A program made the translations under genes and the position numbers. 37,999 bases of DNA from Bacteroidales bacterium (lineage in GTDB: Bacteria > Bacteroidota > Bacteroidia > Bacteroidales > UBA932): contig JAEESD010000005.1 in the NCBI GenBank assembly GCA_016286145.1, positions 1-37,999 on the forward strand. The letters are read 5' to 3'. Each line of letters starts with the position of its first letter. The first letter of the stretch is position 1. Under the pieces are notes generated by a model. It made no database searches. It saw only the letters and a program-made list of their open reading frames with translations, and had not been told where the DNA came from. Positions 34,509 to 37,999 of this stretch are shown one piece after another.

Positions 34509-37500
34509 ATGAAACGCGTACTTACCTTCATCGCGGCCGCTTTCCTTTGCGTCTCGCTTTTCTCCCAGGAGAATCCCCTCTGGCTCCGAAAGAGCGCCAT
34601 CTCCCCAGACGGCAACCTGATTGCCTTCTCATACCAGGGAGACATCTTTACAGTCCCGTCTTCCGGCGGAGAAGCCAGACAGATTACTGCGAACGCCGCA
34701 TATGACTCCGATCCGATCTGGACCCCGGACGGAAAACAGATAGTATTCAGTTCGGTCCGCGAACTTTCAAAAGACATTTGGGTAGTTTCCGCCCAGGGCG
34801 GCGCTGCGACCCGCCTTACAACCTACGCCGGCGCCGAAACCCCGCTCACGGTAACCGCCGACGGCCTCGTCTATTTCCAGGCCAACATCCAGGCGGATCC
34901 CTCGTTTGACGGATTCCCCGGAGACCCTCAGGTCTATACTGTAAGCCTCAAGGACAAAAAGATAAGTCTGGTCAGTTCCATCACTATGTCGGCTATGTCC
35001 GTGAATTCAGATGGAACCATCATCTACGAAGACTACAAAGGTTACGAAGATCCTCTTCGCAAACACCACACATCTTCAGTTACGCGCGATATCTGGAAGT
35101 ACCTTCCCAAGAAGAACCAGTTCCAGAAACTGACCTCTTTCGAAGGCGAAGACCGCAACCCTGTCTTTACAAAAGACGGAAGGGAGTTTTATTTCCTCAG
35201 CGAAAAGGGCGGCAACCTCAATGTCTGGCACTCTATCCTCAACGCTCCCGAGGCGCTGGACCAGGTAACAAACCTCCCTACTCACCCGGTAAGGAATCTC
35301 TCCATCTCGGGGGGCGGAGTACTCGCCTTCTCCTATAACGGCGAACTCTATACCTGCACCCCCGGCGCTCAGCCCGTCAAGGTAGCTATCACTATCCGTA
35401 AAGACAGCAACGAGCGCGAGAAGATCCTGAGGAACATCTCCGACGGCGCGAGGGAGCTCGCAGTCAGCCCGAACGGCAAGGAGATCGCTCTGGTGGCCCA
35501 CGGCGATGTCTATGTAGTCGCCCCCGAGCAAAAAACTACCCGCCGAATTACCAACACCCCCGAACAGGAGCGCGGGGTTAGCTTTGGCGAGGAAGGAAAA
35601 TCCCTCTACTACGCTGCCGAGCGCGACGGAGAGTGGGCAATCTGGAAGACCGAACTGGTCCGTAAGGAAGACAAATACTTCACCTTCAGCTACGAAACAA
35701 AAGAAACCCGATTCACCAAGAAGGGTCAGACCTGTTTCCAGCCTCAGGTATCGCCTGACGGAAAATGGGTAGCCTTCCTTCGCGACAGGACCGAACTCGT
35801 AATAAAGAGCACCAGCGGCAGCAAGGAAAAATCGCTGCTCAAGGATACCAATTACTCCTACCAGGACGGTGATCAGGAATTCGAATGGAGTCCTGACAGC
35901 CGCTCTATACTGGTCCAGTATCAGGCAAACGGAGGCTGGCACTCAGTAGATGTAGCCCTTATCGACATCGAGAGCGGAAAGGTTACCGACCTTACCAACA
36001 GCGGATACAACGACGAATCATTCCGCTGGACTCTCGGAGGTAAGGCAATGACCTGGATGACAGACAAATACGGTTTCAGGAGCCACGGAAGCTGGGGCGC
36101 CGAGGAAGACATCTACATTATGTTCTTCGACCCCAAGTCCCAGGCTGAATTCATCCGTTCGAAGGAAGAAGAGAGCATAGCTAAACTCCTTACCCCGGAA
36201 CCTAAGAAAGATGCCAAGGGCGACAAGAAGAAGAATAAGAAAGAAGAGAAGAAAGACAGTTCTAAGGTGGATAATAAGAAGCCTGTCGAACTCAACCTTG
36301 AGAACCTCGAAGACAAATCCATCCGCCTTACTCCCTTCTCCGGTAGCTACGGCGACTATTATCTTACCGAAGACGGAAACAAGCTGTATTTCGTACGCCG
36401 TGGAGACAAAGGCCGCGATCTTTGCTGCATAGACATCAAGGAGCGCGAGATCAAGGTCGTAAGACCCGGCGCCGGCGGCCGCCTCTTCCCTACCAAGGAC
36501 GGCAAGACAGTCTATATCCTCGGCCGCGGAATCAGCAAGCTCAACACTATGAGCGACAAGATCGAGCCGGTAGTATTCAACAGCGAGTACGATTACCAGC
36601 CCGCAGCAGAGCGCAATTACATCTTCAACCACACCTGGAAACAGGTAGACGAGAAGTTCTACGACAAATATATCCACGGACTCGACTGGGCTTCGATGAA
36701 GACCAACTACGAGAAGTTCCTCCCTTATATCACTAACAACTTCGACTTCCAGGACCTTTTGAGCGAAATGCTCGGAGAGCTTAACGGTTCGCATACTGGC
36801 GCACGCTATCGTCCCGGTGCGGCCCTTAACACGGGCCATCTCGGAGTCCTTTTCGGAACACCTAAGAAGGGGGGCAAGGGCCTGCTCATCACCGAAGTTC
36901 TGCCCGGCAGTGTTCTGACTTTGGCAGATCCCGAAATCAAGGCCGGAGACATCATCCTCGCCATCGACGGAAAGGAAATAGAGGAAGGAACTGAGTGGTT
37001 CGACGCCCTGCTTAATAAAGCAGGAGACAGAATCCTCGTAAGAGTAAAGAAAGAGAAGTCAAAGGAGCCTGTAGACCTGTTCGTCACCCCTACAAGGTCC
37101 GATGCCGACGCCCTCTATCTGAGGTGGGTACGCCAGAGAGAAGAAATAGTTGAGAAACTCTCCGGCGGCCGTATCGGCTACGTCCACGTCGAAGGAATGA
37201 ACTCTCCCAGCTTCCGCGAGGTTTATTCGAAAGCCCTCGGAAAATACAGGAACTGCGAAGCCCTTATCGTAGACACCCGTCACAACGGCGGCGGCTGGCT
37301 CCACGACGACCTCGCAACCTTCCTCTCCGGAAAGGCATACCTGGAATTCCGCCCGCGCGGACAATACATCGGAACCGAGCCTTTCAACAAATGGACTAAA
37401 CCCAGCTGCGTCCTGATGGGAGAAGACAACTACTCAGACGCCTGCGGCTTCCCTTATGTCTACAAAACTCTCGGTCTTGGAAAACTCATCGGCGCCCCCG

Positions 37501-37739
37501 TGCCCGGAACAATGACCGCAGTGTGGTGGGAAACCCAGATCGATCCTACCCTTGTCTTCGGTATCCCTCAGGTAACCAGCTGGGGCCTTGCTGAGGGCAG
37601 GCCGCTCGAGAACCTCCAGATTGAGCCGGACATCCTTGTCTACAATACTCCCGAAAGTATGGTCAAGGGTCAGGATCTCCAGCTCGAAGCCGCTGTTGCG
37701 GAAATGCTCTCTCAGATAGATGGAAACAAGAAAAAGTAA
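34509..37739 (+). CDS. Tricorn protease homolog (beta-propeller, PDZ and S41 peptidase domains), secreted
   Basis: 1076 aa; signal peptide, repeated SPDGxxIAF/WSPDS propeller blades, PDZ (LGVLFGTPKKGGKGLLITEVLPGS), C-terminal peptidase with Ser-His (LNGSHTGARY), NYSDACGFPY and ENLQIEPD. Confidence 0.93.
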   Translation: MKRVLTFIAAAFLCVSLFSQENPLWLRKSAISPDGNLIAFSYQGDIFTVPSSGGEARQITANAAYDSDPIWTPDGKQIVFSSVRELSKDIWVVSAQGGAATRLTTYAGAETPLTVTADGLVYFQANIQADPSFDGFPGDPQVYTVSLKDKKISLVSSITMSAMSVNSDGTIIYEDYKGYEDPLRKHHTSSVTRDIWKYLPKKNQFQKLTSFEGEDRNPVFTKDGREFYFLSEKGGNLNVWHSILNAPEALDQVTNLPTHPVRNLSISGGGVLAFSYNGELYTCTPGAQPVKVAITIRKDSNEREKILRNISDGARELAVSPNGKEIALVAHGDVYVVAPEQKTTRRITNTPEQERGVSFGEEGKSLYYAAERDGEWAIWKTELVRKEDKYFTFSYETKETRFTKKGQTCFQPQVSPDGKWVAFLRDRTELVIKSTSGSKEKSLLKDTNYSYQDGDQEFEWSPDSRSILVQYQANGGWHSVDVALIDIESGKVTDLTNSGYNDESFRWTLGGKAMTWMTDKYGFRSHGSWGAEEDIYIMFFDPKSQAEFIRSKEEESIAKLLTPEPKKDAKGDKKKNKKEEKKDSSKVDNKKPVELNLENLEDKSIRLTPFSGSYGDYYLTEDGNKLYFVRRGDKGRDLCCIDIKEREIKVVRPGAGGRLFPTKDGKTVYILGRGISKLNTMSDKIEPVVFNSEYDYQPAAERNYIFNHTWKQVDEKFYDKYIHGLDWASMKTNYEKFLPYITNNFDFQDLLSEMLGELNGSHTGARYRPGAALNTGHLGVLFGTPKKGGKGLLITEVLPGSVLTLADPEIKAGDIILAIDGKEIEEGTEWFDALLNKAGDRILVRVKKEKSKEPVDLFVTPTRSDADALYLRWVRQREEIVEKLSGGRIGYVHVEGMNSPSFREVYSKALGKYRNCEALIVDTRHNGGGWLHDDLATFLSGKAYLEFRPRGQYIGTEPFNKWTKPSCVLMGEDNYSDACGFPYVYKTLGLGKLIGAPVPGTMTAVWWETQIDPTLVFGIPQVTSWGLAEGRPLENLQIEPDILVYNTPESMVKGQDLQLEAAVAEMLSQIDGNKKK

Positions 37740-37999
37740 ACTAGTAATCATACCTACCTACAACGAGATTGAAAACGCCGAGAAAATCATACGCGCCGTT
37801 TTCGCTCTCGAGGGTGGATATCATATCCTCATCATAGACGATGGCTCTCCTGACGGTACTGCAAAAGCCGTCCAGAAGATCAGCAAGGAGTTTCCCGACC
37901 GTCTGTTCCTTATCGAACGCGCGGGAAAACAGGGGCTTGGAACCGCCTACATTACCGGCTTCAAATGGGCCCTGGGGAAAGGCTACGACTACATCTTCG
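37720..37999 (+). CDS. Polyprenol-phosphate mannosyltransferase-like GT2 glycosyltransferase, truncated by window end
   Basis: My translation: METRKSKLVIIPTYNEIENAEKIIRAVFALEGGYHILIIDDGSPDGTAKAVQKISKEFPDRLFLIERAGKQGLGTAYITGFKWALGKGYDYIF; overlaps the Tricorn gene by 20 nt. Confidence 0.9.
   Translation, partial: METRKSKLVIIPTYNEIENAEKIIRAVFALEGGYHILIIDDGSPDGTAKAVQKISKEFPDRLFLIERAGKQGLGTAYITGFKWALGKGYDYIF

Noticed and set aside
35076-35942. 288-aa minus-strand ORF
   Set aside because: Antisense to the Tricorn-like protease; no plausible start context or domain.
36018-36839. 273-aa minus-strand ORF
   Set aside because: Antisense to the Tricorn-like protease; compositional artefact.
1-37999. 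tRNA or rRNA genes
   Set aside because: Intergenic regions were scanned by eye; no cloverleaf/TTCGAATCC-type signals or rRNA motifs were recognised outside coding regions.

Overview
The window is a compact, gene-dense chromosomal segment from a Bacteroidetes, most likely a Bacteroidales. The assignment rests on FimA/Mfa2-type fimbrial lipoproteins, a DUF4906-type tip protein, DUF5606, DUF3276/PurA, a TIGR02172-like kinase, a Tricorn-like S41 protease and recurrent TAnnTTTG (-7) promoter elements. Most genes are housekeeping: dut, lptG, tgt, rimO, coaE, ybbR, yajC, nusB, rny, zapA, nadE, ffh, gdhA, rfbB, yebC. Accessory content is a three-lipoprotein fimbrial locus, an orphan UpxY/NusG-like antiterminator, tandem purine nucleoside phosphorylases, and a REP-associated tyrosine transposase (RAYT) with a small partner gene and a cluster of six short inverted/direct repeats. 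The observations I rate highest are: (1) the RAYT plus REP-like array (31.63-31.79 kb), with two hairpin pairs of identical geometry and a 22-bp periodic tail; (2) a NadE whose glutaminase domain appears to have lost the catalytic cysteine motif; (3) tandem PNPs that differ Asn/Asp at a base-specificity position; (4) a zapA-linked structured RNA that looks like 6S RNA and whose closing stem includes the zapA stop codon; (5) all six convergent gene pairs abut or overlap, and several genes have -7 elements so close to the ATG that leaderless mRNAs are predicted, with divergent -7 elements back-to-back at repeated spacings. No searches were run. Family names come from recognising protein motifs.
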